The notes beneath the pieces were generated by a model that made no database searches, was not told where the DNA came from, and saw only the letters and a program-made list of their open reading frames with translations. A program made the position numbers and the translations under genes. This document shows positions 21,312-34,437 of a DNA stretch of 64,000 bases, piece after piece. Location: contig JAPTJF010000019.1 of NCBI GenBank assembly GCA_029339195.1, positions 186,001 through 250,000 of the forward strand. The letters are read 5' to 3'. The DNA is from Micractinium sp. NFX-FRZ. Taxonomy: Eukaryota > Chlorophyta > Trebouxiophyceae > Chlorellales > Chlorellaceae. The first letter of the stretch is position 1, and every line of letters starts with the position of its first letter.

Positions 21312-24300
21312 ATGCAGGCATCAAAGAGTACAAGGAGTCACGCACTTTCCAGCGGCGGCAGTCGGCGCAGCGGCGCGCCCAAGCCGGCAACACCCACTGA
21401 GGCCCGACCCTCCAGCCCAGCACACATGATGGAGACAGGTACCCTTTTGTTGGGCTTTTGCGCTAGCTTCTGGCTAGTTACTGTGCCCGATGCTTTGACC
21501 GGTTGCGATGCGGCAGCACCCACGTGCTCGCAAGGCAGCACCCAACTCGCCCTGCACCACTGCCGCTGTGCAGAGCTGATGATTGAGGTGCCCTCAACGG
21601 ATGTGCTGATGCTGCGGGAGGAGGACATCCTTGTCGGTGAATGTGCGCCGCCCAGCAGCGAGGCGCAGCACTCAACGGAGCTTGAGCAGCCGAGTGTGCA
21701 GCAAGAGCAGCAGCAGGGAACGGAGGAGCACAATGGCGGCGAGCAGCAGAGCACAGCGGCTGCCGTGCAAGGGCTTGCAGTATCCGCAGCAGCGGCTGAA
21801 GCACCCCTGGGTGAGGCAGAAGCCGCAGGGAATGCCCTGCAGGAGGCAGCATCGCAGGGAGCCACGGGGGCAGCTGCGGGAGCGCAGCAGGGTCAGCAAA
21901 ACGCTGGCGAGGCCGCCGCCGCCGCAACTCCAGCAGAGCAGCCGGCGGTTAGCGCCGCCGTGGCAGCCGCCGGTCAGGCGCAGGACGCAGGGGCAGCGGC
22001 TGGTGGCAACCCGGTAGCAGCAGCAGCGGCGGCGGCGGCGGCGGCGGGCGAGGGCCCTGCTGAGGAGGAGGATGAGCTGGCGGCCAGCCTGCTGTCCAAC
22101 ATGGCAGCCTGGCAGTCGGAGCTAGACACCTTCCAGGCAGCCCTGCGGCGCTGCATGGAGTCCACGCCTGTCTCAATCGCTGTGGCTGCGGGCAGCCCTT
22201 CCACAGTGGATGAGACGGGGCGTGGCGCCGCGCGCCTGCAGCACAGCGGGCCCAAGGGCATCACCGGGTTCCGCGGCGTCACGCAGCACAAGTGAGCCGC
22301 GGGGCGAAGGAAAGGGTCTGGTGTGTGCGACGCCTGGGGGGGCGGGGGGCAGCTGTGTGGTGCAGCAGCTTTAGTAGGGCACGGGCTCTCCACTCACTAC
22401 CAATTTGTGCGCGCAAGGGTGCCCCAGGCTCCTCCCTACCACTGCCCCTGTCTTGCTCTCTTGTCCACACCTTCGACCCAGCCTGTCTGCCCTGCACCTT
22501 GGTAAACCTCCGTTTGCCTCCCGCCCCGCCCTGCCTGCAGGCGCACGAAGCGGTACGAGGCCAACGTGTGGATGGACCACAAGCAGATGTACCTGGGTGA
22601 GCGCTGTGGGCGCTGTGGGCTCTGTCGAGTTCGTCTTGGCTTGTGGGGTGCAACGCAACGTTGCTGGCTAGCGTAGCTTGGTCGCAGCAGCACCTTCTGA
22701 CGCCCCCTCCCGTTGCGTGCATGTCCTGCTCCTTGCTTCTCCCAAATTGCGGGCCTCACCGCAGTTTCCCTGCCCACTGGCCCGTGCTCTCTTGTGCCAC
22801 CTGTAGGTGCGTTTGATGCGCCCGAGCAGGCGGCCCATGCGCACGACATCGGCGCGCTGTGCAGCGGCAAGGCGCGTGCCGAGGCGCTCAACTTCCCGCT
22901 CACCGACTACGATGCGCTGCTGCCCATGCTGTACTCGCTGCCGCACGTGAGCGGGCAGGGGAGCGGAGGCGGGGAAAGGGGGGTGCGGGTTGTGGTAGAA
23001 GGCGGCTGAGAGGTAGGATGCCAGATTTCACAGGCAATGAGCTGCGGCTGCTGTGTGAGGCCGGCTCTGCAGACACTTTTTGGCTGCTCAAAGGTGCACC
23101 GTGGGGCTGCCCTGCTGCTCTTGCTGCTACGCACGCTGCACCCCCTCACTCCACTCCATTTCCTACCACAAGCTTCCGCCCTGCAGGCTCAAATAGTGTC
23201 GTCGCTGCGTGGCTACGGCCGCCTGCCCACCGCGCGCCCGCCCGGCGGCATCAGCAGCGGCCGCCTGCTCAACTCGCCCTCGGTGCGCTCAGTCTCTGGC
23301 AAGGATGAGGATGAGGACTATGATGAGGCGGCGCCTGCGCCCATCCAGCGCCCCCGCCGCACGCGCAAGACGCCCTCTGCCAGCCCGGGCGGCAGCAGGG
23401 GGTTGCCGCCAGCGGCGCCGGCACCGCCTGCTGAGCCCATGGACTGGCAGGCCGCGCTGCAGCTGCCAGCGCAGCAGCAGCAGCTGTCACTGCAGGCTCT
23501 GCATGCGCAGGTCAAGCAGGAGGGAGGCCCAGCAGCCAGCCCCGCCCTGCAGCAGCAGCAGCCGCAGCTGGATGGCGTCGTGGCAGCCCCCAACGACGTG
23601 CTTGCAGCAGCGGCCGAGCAGGGCCAGGCGGAGCCGCAGAATGGTACTGCTGTGGCGGTGGCGCAGCAGGCGCAGCTGCAGGCGCTGTCGGCAGCCCTCA
23701 TGGGCGGCCTGCGCGCCCCCTCGGCCCTCTCTGGCGCAGCAGCGGCGGGCGCCGGCTCCGAAGGGAAGCCACCCACGGGCCGCCCGGCCAAGAAGGCAGG
23801 CGTCGGGCCTCTGTCTGGCATGGGCACCGCCAACCATGTGGGCGAGTTTGAGTCTGTGCTGTGGAAAGTCATGGCAGAGTCACACACGATGTCACGGCCG
23901 GAGGATGCGACGGGGGAGGGCGGCGCGCTGCGCCCGCTGCACAGCGGGCCCAAGGGGCAGAGCGGCTTCAAAGGCGTGACGCTCTACAAGTGAGCGGCTT
24001 GCTTATCATGCCTGGTCTGTCCTGGCCTGCCTGGTGTCTTGCTGACGTATCGCGTGCTGTCTTTGCCCAGCTCGTGTGCGAGCAAAACATTCATTCTTCT
24101 GCCTAGGGGCGGAGGGCAGAGTATCCCATTGCCTTTGCCTGCCCATTCTCACACATGTGTTCTCCCTGCTGCAGGCGCTGCCAGCGGTACAACGCTCACA
24201 TCTGGCTGGGCAAGCAGACGCACATCGGTGAGCAGGCGGCCGTGCCTTGCTTCTCTGTTCCTGCGCTCGTGCTGTGGGGCGCTTTAGCTTGCTTCAGCTT

Positions 24301-27300
24301 GCTGGGAGGGCAACATGCCCCTCTGCTGCAAGGTGTGCAACACGCCGAGTCTGGTGCCATGCGCTCTCACCCAGTCCCTGCTGGCGCTGGCCGCCATTTT
24401 CCCTTCCCTGCCGCGCAGGCACCTTCCACACGGCAGAGCAGGCAGCGGTGGCGCACGATGTCATGGAGCTGTGGCGCAACGAAAACGCGCAGGGCCTGAA
24501 CTTTGCGTCGGACGGCTACTCCGAAATGCTGCCGCTGCTCAAGGCGCTGTCTGAGGTGGGCGAGTGGCGGTGGGTGGTGGTGAGCAGGCAAGTGGGTGGC
24601 TGCAGATGGTGGGGTGCGCCACAGCACAGCGTGGCAGCGAACTGACTGCACACGCAAGTTGATGGACATGTGCATATGGGCTGCCGGGGCTGCTAATATG
24701 TTGCCCAACTCGGCGCCTATGTTGGTGGTCTCTCCCTGTGTGCCCGCAGGCTGACGCACTGTCTGCGCTGCGCAACTACAGCCGCTCGCCCAGCGCGGCA
24801 GCGGCAGCAGCAGCCAGCGGCGCCAACCTGGCAACCTCGCGGCCCCCCAAGCAGATCCAGAGGACCAGCAGCAGCCGTACCACCTCGGCAGCAGCGGCGG
24901 CAGCCACCGCTGCGGCCGCTGCACCAAATCCCGCGCTGCAGCCGCCCTCGCTGCGCCGGCGGCACCGCAAGCCGCAGCACGTTGCCTCGGGTGGCGGTGA
25001 TGCTGAGGAGAGCAGCGGTGGCAGCGTGCCGGCTGCTGGCCAGCGGCAGAGCGCAGGCAGCCTCATGTGGTACATGCTGGAGCAGGTGGGAGGGGGAGGG
25101 GGTAGTACCGGCCTGAGGGGGCACACTTCGGTGGGGGTTTGGGGCGCAGAAAGGCTGACCTTTTGCCCAAGATAGTGCTCCAACCTGCGGCACTCATCTA
25201 CCCTATATAACCATCGTGCCCTTCGTCACACGCTCTGCACTGTGCATCTGCCAGGGAAGGAAACAAGCAGTTGAGGACTTCTCACCCACCACAACATCCT
25301 CGACTCTCCTCAGATTACACCAACAACCTGTTCACTCATCAAGACCCGCACCTATTGTGTACCCTGCAGGAGAAGTCTGCTGAGGATGACTTGGAGGAGG
25401 AGATGTCCGACCCAGACTTCTCGCCCGCTGAGGCAGCCATGCAGGTGGGGAGTGTTGGGAGCGAGGTGCCGTGCAGGTCAAATGGGGGGACGCAATGCAG
25501 ATCGGTGCAGGGGTTGAGTGGTGGGCTGCTGGCACCGCACAGCGCTGCTGCATGGAAGCACAGCAGGAGCGCGCCTTGCTGCCTGCTGCCAGGAATGCTT
25601 GCCAGCCATTCCCCTGCGTACTGCCCGTGCCTAATGAGCCGTTCATCCTGGTTGGCTCCCTGCAGGGCGGCAAGCGCCAGCGTGGCGGCTCCGAGTCCCC
25701 CTCCTCAGAGCCGCTGGGCTTCCACCCACGCTCCTCTGCCAGCGTGGCACGTGCCCTGACCACCATCATCCCAGAGGACCAGGCAATTGTGGGGGCGCGG
25801 CCGCCGCGCGCCGGCAGCAGCCACCGCTGGGGCGTGGCGGTGTCGCTGCGCGGGCAGGCGGCGTGGTTTGGGCGGCTGGACCGGCAGCGCGCTGCGGTGG
25901 CTGCTGACCTGGCGCTGCTCTGGCGCCGGTCAGCCCTGTCTGCTGCCGGCGACGAGGTGGGTTGAGCCTGCCGCTTGGGGCGGACGTTCTACTCTGCAGT
26001 TCTTACCTGCAGCGCTGCGAAACTTGCTTGCCCACTCACGCGCAGTGTGCTCGCCGGGCAGGCAGCCCACAACCTGTTGCGCCACTGCCTAACCAGCCTG
26101 CCCACTGCCCCATGCTGCCCCCAGCAGGACGACAAGGACATCTCCCTGCCATACAATGTGCCTGCCGCTGAGTACGATCAGGACCCTGTGCTGATGGAGC
26201 AAATCAAGTGAGTACCCAGCACCAGCTGCTGCCAGCACTCTGCGGGTAGCAGAGGGAGGGGTGCTGGAGTGGGGGAACGATTGTGTTGTGGGCCGTGTCT
26301 TGATATGTGCCGGCTGCTAGGGTTCACCGGTCCCTGTGCCGGTGGAGCGTGGGGCGGGGCTCACTGTCAGGCTGGCGGTGCAGAAGGCCGCTTGGCGGAG
26401 ATCTGCCTGCTTGTAACAGACGGCGCTGCGTCCGACACCCTTCATTCTCCCCATTCCCGTCACTGCCCTCTCCACACCGCCCCCCCCTGCCCGCAGGCGC
26501 ATCAAGTCTGCGCCGCAGCTCTGCCAGTTCCTGTGTGCAGTGGTCCCACAGGACCCACCCGCACCTCCGGGCGGCGCGGCAGCTGCCGCGGCCGCGGCGG
26601 CAGTGCTGACTGGCTCGCGGCTGCAGGCGGCGGCGGCGGCGGCCTCCCCGCCGCCCATGCTAGTGGGCTCTGCACCTGTGGTGGCTGCGCCAGCTGCGGG
26701 AGCCCACAAGCGCAAGCAGCAGACCCTTCTGGAAGAGGTGAGCAAGCAGCCCTAGGTCTATGCTTGTCCCTGCCCCTCCCTCCCACTCCCTTGCAACCCT
26801 TCTGGTTCCGGCGGGGCGCACTTCAGAGTGGCCACGTTTGCCCACTAGCATTATGGTTTGAGGAGAAGTGAGCAAACTGGCGTGACTTACTTTGAAACCT
26901 GCTCACTGCATGCGGTCCAATGTGCAGGCCCGCGCAAGCAAGCTGCAGGCACTGGCCGGCACGGGCCCCGCCGCACCCGGCGTGCTGCCAGCGACGGCGG
27001 GCGGTGCAGTTGCAGCAGTGGCACCCTCCCGCCTTGCTGCCAGCTCCACAGCAACTGCGCCTGCAGCAGCGCATGCCACCAACTGCCATCACCCGCAGCA
27101 GCAGGCGGCGGCACAAGGAGAGCAGCAGCAGCAGCAGCTGGAAGAGCAGCAGGCAGATGGGGTGCTTGGGGAGGCGGCGGCAGCAGTGCAGCAGGCAGAC
27201 ATGTCTGATTCAGGCAGCATGCTGAATGCGCTGCGCCTGCTGGTGGCGTCCGGGGCGGGCGGCGCGCTGCTGCAGGTGGGTGCTGCTGCCCTGCTGGGCG

Positions 27301-27644
27301 CGCTTTCCACGCATGGGTTGCAGGCGCTGGCTGTGCTGGTGGCGGGCTGCGGGTTGCAGCCGCAAGTCGGCATGCACCTGTTGCTTCGGGGGCAGCCATC
27401 CGCTGTTACTGTCTGCAATGTATCCACCCGCCTTGTGGCACCTACCCGCCTGACCTGCATGCCGCCATGCTCCTGTTGTTGCCGCGCTGCTTGCCTGCAG
27501 GATGTGGTGAGCGGCTGGGAGTCGTACCCTCTGATGCAGCAGCAGGATTTGTTTGATGCGCTCAAGCTGCCCATCAGCAGCGGCGACTGGGAGCAGGTGG
27601 AGGAGCGGCTGCAGGTAACCCTGGATCTCGCCTCCCTCTTTTGA
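21312..27644 (+). CDS. AP2-domain transcription factor with three AP2-like units
   Basis: Presumed nuclear DNA-binding regulator. Exons: 21312-21438, 21574-22291, 22541-22596, 22807-22946, 23187-23989, 24175-24227, 24419-24555, 24750-25085, 25370-25444, 25666-25956, 26125-26207, 26497-26737, 26928-27275, 27501-27644; about 1183 residues. The AP2 unit at residues ~265-350 reads GPKGITGFRGVTQHK, KRYEANVWMDHKQMYLGAFD and APEQAAHAHDIGAL, then NFP. A second at ~600-680 (GPKGQSGFKGVTLYK, RYNAHIWLGKQTHIGTFHTA) has the same exon layout: split after the YK and after the WLG-like strand. A third, shorter unit near 865-905 reads HRWGVAVS, AWFGRLDRQRAAVAADLALL. Ala/Gln-rich linkers and an acidic patch (DEDEDYDEAAP) separate them. 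The C-terminal module (SMLNALRLLVASG, DVVSGWESYPLMQQQDLFDA) is shared with the 41011 gene. The 5' end is uncertain: the 21439-21573 intron keeps an open frame, and 21426 is an alternative ATG. Confidence 0.8.
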
Positions 27645-28453
27645 GCAGCAGTCCCTCCTCTGAGCAGCAGCAGCTCTCGTCAATCACTACCCCCATTAGC
27701 CCTCATCTCAAGCGCCGGCACCCAGCAGACACGCATGCCTCAGCGGCATGCGCGATGCCGTGCCCGTGGTGGCGCCGCCTGCCTGCTTACTCGGAAGCTG
27801 TGACCTGCTTTGGCTACCCCCATCGCCAGACACAAGCCAGCAGCCGCATTGGTGCTTGCGATGGGGCAGGCGCAGACGCCCACACCCAATCCTCCCCCAG
27901 AACCTTCTTTCCACGCAGAGTTGCCCTACTGTGTTTTCTTATTTGCCAGCCACACTGGCCCTGCTTCTGCCCGCACGCTATTTTTTTGAAGCTGCCAGCC
28001 TGCACCACCCCGCCCCCCTGCGATTCCTCCTTGAGGCCTAAGCTATGCTATCTTTCCCCCTTGTCTTGGGGCCTGTACGTCCTCTCCCTTGCCCATGTGT
28101 CTCACCTGTATGCTTTTTCCAGCTCACAACAATCCTTTCTTGTCTGTTAGCTACGCCCGATGCCGCATCTAGGCGGCCTAGACGCGCGCATGCGTGTTAC
28201 AAATGTGCATGCGCAATGTGAAAGCTGTTAGCCAACTATGAAAGCTGTTAGCAACGCCGAGGCACAGAGGCGGGTCATCACACTAACAAGAAGTGGACGG
28301 GAGCTAAGGCAGCTTTTGACTCGGAAAAGGTGACGTGCTGTCGAGAGCAGGACACAGCCACTGCGGCTCTCCATCCAGTAAAAGGTACAAGGAGAGCATA
28401 GGGCAGACTATGAAAAGGGCCTGCTTTGCGACTCTACATAACGGTGGCCAGCC
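27645..28453. other. Convergent 3' region
   Basis: Between the stops of the two AP2-type genes. Contains direct repeats of gaaagctgttagc-type sequence near 28220-28250 and a minus-strand TGTAA (ttaca at 28197-28201) that could serve the 28454 gene. No coding sequence is supported. Confidence 0.4.
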
Positions 28454-31400
28454 TCACACAACAATCTCCAGGTCGCTGCCACCCTCCTCGTCTTCCTCCA
28501 GAGTAAGGTCCATCATGCCGGGCCCCACAGCCTGCTGCTGCAGCTGCTGTTGCTGCTGCTGCGTTTGGGCCTGTGGCTGTGGCTGCTCCACTTGTGGCTG
28601 CTGGTAGTGTGGCTGCTGCTGTGCCTGCTGCTGCGTGGCCCCAGAGGAGGGGCCTGCCGCATTGCGCCTGGGCTTCTGCCCCTTACGCTGCACCGCCCGT
28701 GGCTGGCCATGCTTGGCGACCAGAGATTGCCGCCGCTGCTGCTGCTGTGGCTGCTGCTGCTGCTGCACTGGCGGCTGCCGAGGCTGCTGCTGCCGCCGCG
28801 GTGGCAGCGGCGACGCCCCCAATGGCAGCGGTGTCTGAGCTGCTTCCCATGGCTGGTCACTCCCAGCGGCCACCGCTGCCACCTGCACTGGCTGTTTCTT
28901 CTGCTGCTGCTGGGCCAGGGGTGGCACCATCTGCGGCCCCTGCTGTGCTGGGGGTGGCAGCAGCTGCTGCTCTTGCTGCTGGCGCTGCTCCACAGCTGCT
29001 GCTCTCCACGCCGGTGCCAGCGTCGCCCCGGCTGGCACACCTGTCGCCCCGCCGCCAGTGCCGCTGCTGGTGCGAGTGCTATATGCAGCGCCACGGGTCG
29101 AGCCGGGCTCGACATTCAACAGGCGCAGCTGCTTGAGTTTCTCCCCAAGCCGCTTCTGCCGCTGGGTGGCTGCTAGCTTCACAGCATCTGCCTGGTCGCT
29201 GCTGTGGTGGGCCACCGCTGCTGCTTCTGTTGCGGTGCCCGCTGCGCCCGCTGCAGCCGGCCCAGCTGCTGCCTCCGCTGCCACAGAGGCTGCCCCTGCT
29301 GCCTCCGCCGCCGCAGTGTGACCAGATGCTGGTTGAGCTGCTGCGGTACGAGCATCCAAAATTGCCACCAGTCTCGCTTCCTCCTCAGCAACGTATGCGT
29401 CCACCCAAGCAGCCGCTGCCGCTGCCCCGGGATCATCCGGGGCTGCTTTGCGCGGGCGACGCGCGGCCACAGCCGGTGCTCCGGCCACAGCCGCATCTGT
29501 GGCAGCGACTGTGGCAGCAGCAGCTGCGGCGGCTGCGGCGGCTGCAGCTGACAGGTCGGAGCCGTGCTGTGCCGGCAGCTGCTGCACACGGTTGTGGGGC
29601 GTCTCTGGCACACCAAGCTGCCCCACTGCTTCCTCCTCAGGAGAGTGCTGCTCTAGCGCTGCCTGCACCGCCGCCTCCTCCTCAACTTCCTCCCCCCCTT
29701 CCTCCTCCCGCTGCAGCTGTTCCTGTGGCTGCTCTTGCTCCTGTGCCGCCAGCTGCGGTTGCTCTGGTCCATGCTGCTGTTCCTCCGCCTGCTGCCGCTG
29801 CCCTCGCGCCTGCTCCGCCGAAGGCAGTGGTGCCTGGTGCTGCTCGTGCTCCTCCACAACCAGTGGGCGCTGCTGGTCGCGCTGCACATGAGACGGCTGC
29901 TCCTGCTCCACCTGCTCCTCCCGCCGCTGCTGCTCCTTCTGTCCCTGCACGGACGAAGGCTGCTGCTGCTGCTGCTGCTGCCGCTGCTGCTGCTGGGGTG
30001 AAGGCTGCTGCTGCTGTTGCTGCTGCCGCTGCTGCCGCTGGGATGAAGGCTGCTGCTGCTGCAGGGGCTGCTCTGGCTGCTGCTCCTGCGGCGGGGACTG
30101 CTCCTGACGCCCCCGCCGCCGCTTCTTGGCTGGCGGCAGCATACGCCTTTCATCCCCCCCTGCTCCCGCAGCTCCCGTTGCTGCCCCTCCCTCTCCGGCT
30201 GGCGCTCCCCCGCCAGCGCTCTCCCCTGGCAGGCCTGCTGCTGCTGCCACAGCTGCTGCGGCAGCTGCGCCTGGCTGCTCGGGCACTGCTGTGGCGCTGC
30301 GGGCTGGCTGCTTGCGCTTGTGACGGATGGCTGGCTGCGACCCACTGCGGCGCTGCTCCTCTCCGCCCGGTGCTGCCGCCGGCTCTGACCTCCGCCGCTT
30401 GCCGTTGCCCTCCAGTGACAGGTGCTCGCGTTCGCCCGCCGCTGCTGCCTCGGCTGCGGTGCGCTTCCTGTGCTTGTCAGGCCGCGCTCCATTGTGCCCC
30501 TCTGCCCTTGGCTTGCCCCCCGCAGCGGCGGCTGCTGGTGCAGGAGTGCTTGCCTTGAGCTGCCCCTGCTGCTTCTCCCGGTCCCGCTGCTGCCGCTGTG
30601 CCTGCTTGGCCTGTCTCCCATGCTGGCCCTGCTTCTTCTTCTGCAGGGGTGACACCACCGGCTGCTGCTGCTGCTGTGCCTGCTGCTGCTGTGCCTGCTG
30701 CTCCTGTTGCTGCTGCTGCTGCTGGCTGCTCGGCTGGCCAGCCTTCTCCAGCCAGACGTAGGCACGCAGGAAGCTGCCCTGCCCGCGCCACTTGCTGCTG
30801 CTGGGCGGCGCCGCGCCCGCCGCTGGCCCGGCTGACAGCACAAGCGTGTCGCCCACTTTTGCTCCGGTGGCCTCCAGCAGCTGCTGCAGCCCCGCCTTCT
30901 GCTCACCAAGGATACACAGATGGAGGGGAGGAAGGATGTGAGGCATAAGGGGCAGGGCAAGGCTGGCTGGCGATTGAGGAGACAAGGAGAGCACCACACG
31001 CACCTGCAATTGCGCATAGGAGAGCTGTTGTTGTTCTGACACAGCTTGCGCTGACCGAAGCACAGGGAGCGGTGTGCAGTGATGCTAGTGTCAGCGGTGG
31101 GCTCTGTCAGCAGGCTTCACTGAGAAATGAATGCAGCGAGGGCGGCCCTGCCTCACCTTGCAGCTATACCAGGCCCTGTCCTTTCCAGCAAAGCCAAAGC
31201 CGACTTCATGCTCCGTCTTGGCTGCAGTGGGGCGCAGGTCAGGCAGTGTTTGTATGAGTTGAGAGCAAAGTAGCTTGCTTTTGTGAGTGCAGGTTTGGAA
31301 ACAGTTAGCGCACAGGGCTGCTGAAACTAGGAGAGTTGGAAGGCTGGTGCATCGGCAGCACATCAATTGCAGCGCACCTGCAGCATCCCAGAGCAGCAGC

Positions 31401-33598
31401 GGGGGCGGAAGCTGTCGGTCTCTGCTGTCCTTGGCGCCTGCCTGCAGTGCCGCTTTTGCCTTGAGCTTGGCAGGCCTTGCATTCTGTGCTGCCGCCGGCG
31501 CCTCCTCCACCTCCTCCTCCTCCTCCTCATCCCCTTCCTCATCTGATGTCTCCTCGTCGGCCTCTGCTTCTTCCTGCTCCTCCTTGCTCTTCCCGCTGCC
31601 CATGGCGGCAGCAACAGCCTGCCCGCCAGCCCCGCCTGGCGCCGCTGCTGCTGCTGCTGCGGCGGCGGCGGCGGCGGCTGCTGGCCCCACAGCCTGCAGG
31701 CTGCTGCCGCCGCTGGTGGGCCACACATGAGCGATCATGCGATCTGCAGGAGGGCACGCAGGGCCAACCGCTTACTCCAGCGGCAACATGCGCCATGCAC
31801 AGCAGCGTGCCAGTGCAGCTAGCATCAATGGCCAGGGAGCGCAGGAGGGAGTGCTTGCAGGCAACCTGCAGGGCCCGCTTGAGCTGGAAGGGCTGCCTCA
31901 CCGCTGATCAGCAGGCGGTTTCTCTCGAATGTGTCCTCAGCCAGGTGCAGCGCCAGAGTGCCGTTGGCCTGCAGAGGAGCCAATGGCCCAGGGAGCACCG
32001 ACGGTGGGCAGATGGGCTGGGTGAGGGGCATGCAGATGAGCGCCACTTGGTGTGGCGCTGACCACCTCGTCATGAAGCGGGCAGCACCTGTATCAGTGTG
32101 CAACAACAAGACACGCACACCCACACGTGGGAGCGCGCGGTGGCGTGGCGTGGCCAGGCTTGCGCCTTGGCCAGGCAAGCGCGCCCCAGGCAGCTGTCGA
32201 GAGGTCCCATTGCTCAATGCAACCCTGTCAGCTGTCTGCCGACAGCAGCCGCCTTACCAGCGTGAAGCGCTTGCCGCTGGGGGTGCGCTCATGCTGCCTG
32301 CACAGCAACCGCGGTCAGTTGGGTGACGATTGTGCTTGTACAAAAGGAAGGTGCCACGCATGAGATTGGCAGAGTCGCATGCACACGGGTGTGCACCACT
32401 AAGCAAGGGTGCATGCACGGGCATGCACATGCGCAAACACATTACCCACCCGTCTGCGCTGTGCTGCTTCTTGTTCAGCTGCCGCCGCAGCTCTGGCGGC
32501 ATCGGCGGCGCAACCACCAGGCTTTCCTTCACGTGCCTGGCACACATCCCAGGGGAGGGCCAGGCAGGAGAGGGGGGGGGGACGTACTGTGAGCAGCACG
32601 GGAGGTGCAGGCGGCGGTCGGCAGAGCTCCTGCTCTCCGATCAAGGCAGCAAAGGTTTGCGACAGGGCTGGGGCACTGCCTCTCAACAGCTGCCAAGACC
32701 CCGGGTGCTCTGTGCCTTAAAAGCCTCTCAAAGCGCCCTCACTTGATGGCAAGTTGCAGCGTCTTAAACGGTTCCAGAACTTTGATCAGCTCCCTATCGC
32801 TCCTGTAGTCTGCCGCCGGAAAGTTGAGGTCCGCCTGCAAGGGCTAGAACCGAGGCAGGGATCAGGAAAGGAGGAGGGACGAGGATGCCAGCGCAGGCTA
32901 GCAGCCAGGCTGCTGCAAGAAACCCCACTGCATCCAGTCGTGGCCTGGGCGCCGACCCAATGGCCACCTGCGCAGCCGGCTGGCTGCAAAAAGCAGCACT
33001 TAAGTAAGCTTACCGTCTCCCATGTCGCGCCCCCCTGGCCGTGCAGCACCTGCCACACGCGGCAGCAGTCGTAGGCCATGTAGCAGTGCCGGGCGTCTGG
33101 GTAACGCTGTACATTGACCCCGCCCCATGTGCCCGTCGCCTTGGCTGGCCCTCGGATCTGCAGGGAGCAGGCACGGAGGCGCGAATACCGATGGCGCGCA
33201 TGTTGCGTTGGTGGCGTGGCGGCAAGCGTTGCATTTATCATGCCTGGGCCACCAGCGGGGGGGGTGATTATGCGCACCTGGCACTGCTTCCACTGCCATG
33301 GGTCACCACGTGCCAGGTGATGCGCGCCATGCCCTTTGGTGGGCAAAGGCTGCTCCGCCGCGCGCCGCAGCGAGGCAAACGCCTCGCAGCCTGCAGGGGG
33401 CAGCGACGGGCGGCGGCGCGGGCGCGGCGGAGGGCGGCGTTCTGGCCAGCGCCTTGCATGTCGCGGCAACCTAGGAAACTGCGACGTTCTACGGCCGTGT
33501 GTTGTAGCTTTACAACGATACTAGAAGCCGCTGCCAGAGGCTCCGGCCTTACCTTTGGGGACCCACTCGCCGCCCTGGCCGCCCCCGGGGCCAGGCAT
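28454..33598 (-). CDS. RAV-like AP2 + B3-like transcription factor with very long Gln-rich C-terminus
   Basis: Eleven exons (minus): 33553-33598, 33278-33390, 33014-33157, 32743-32834, 32450-32536, 32258-32297, 31902-31968, 31378-31743, 31157-31221, 31004-31084, 28454-30898; 1181 residues with consistent phases. An AP2-like domain (about 50-130) reads WKQCQIRGPAKATGTWGGV, CYMAYDCCRVWQVLHG, then ADLNFPAADY. A B3-like region follows, split by an acidic/Ala insert: KRFTLANGTLALHLAED and RNRLLISDRMIAHVW, then WYSC and KAGLQQLLEATGAKVGDTLV, which resembles the B3 'L..GW..F....L..GD' end. The last exon (815 codons) is mostly Gln, Ala and Ser with basic patches, ending LTLEEDEEGGSDLEIVV. AP2 + B3 order is that of plant RAV proteins; the B3 call is by pattern only. 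The exon 10 acceptor (ACTAG) is the weakest junction. Confidence 0.72.
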
Positions 33599-34437
33599 CT
33601 CCGCTGATTGTGAAGAATGCCGCAGCTGAAGTAGAGAGCAGCCTGGAGGAGACCGAAAACAGCTCTTCTGCCAAGTTGGCTCGCTGGCGGTGCCGCCGGA
33701 ACGGACGTTCACTATGGCTAGCGGACAATCATGTGCATTCGCAATGAGTCGCGCGCGGAGAATTGGGCAATGCAACAATCATGAGGGGTGGGCTGCCGCT
33801 GCTGTGCGCCGCCACTACCGCCGCTGCCACACCTTTCTGCCAGTGAAGCCGCCCGCGCACCTGCGCCACACTTGCAGCTGCGTCTAGGTTTCTTGCGCAC
33901 TGCGCACTGTGCACTGTGCACATACTTGCCGCCAGAATTCACTGTGAAACGGCTACCGGCAATTCCCTCCCTCCCTCCCTCTCAGGGCAGCTAGCGGAGC
34001 ACATGCAGGGAAGTGGGATGAGAGGGAGATGAAGCCAGTTACATGTTGAAGCACGCCCTTCCTGATGTTTGGATTGCAGACCTGCACGGGCGCCAGATGG
34101 GCAAGTGACGACGCCAAACACGCGTACCGCTCCGCCAGCGCTGCACTTCCCTCCGCCGCCGTTTCGGCACTGCTCAGGCCCATCACGCAACCAGGCTGTG
34201 CTTCAATTCAATAACATCGCTCTGCTGTATTCACGACCTCCAGAAATCAGCTTTGATCAAGCTCATGAGCGCAGCCGGTTTGACTTCAGGCCCTTGCCCG
34301 AATGCGGCGCATGAGCGGCGCCGGCGCCCTCGGCGCTGCGCTGCCGCTGAAGCCTTCAGTTCAGGGCTTCGCAGCCACGTTCCGGAGCAAACCCAAGTTC
34401 AAGAGTTCCGGTGCACAACCCAACAGAGGCCACCGAC
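33599..34437. promoter_or_regulatory. Divergent intergenic region, AP2/B3 gene and membrane-protein gene
   Basis: About 840 bases between diverging starts; both promoters are expected here. No core elements or additional gene are evident. Confidence 0.35.

Noticed and set aside
28513..31017. Long Ser/Arg- and Leu-rich frames on both strands over the 28454 gene
   Set aside because: Alternative readings of CAG/CTG-rich DNA; only the Gln frame connects with good splice sites to the AP2/B3 exons.
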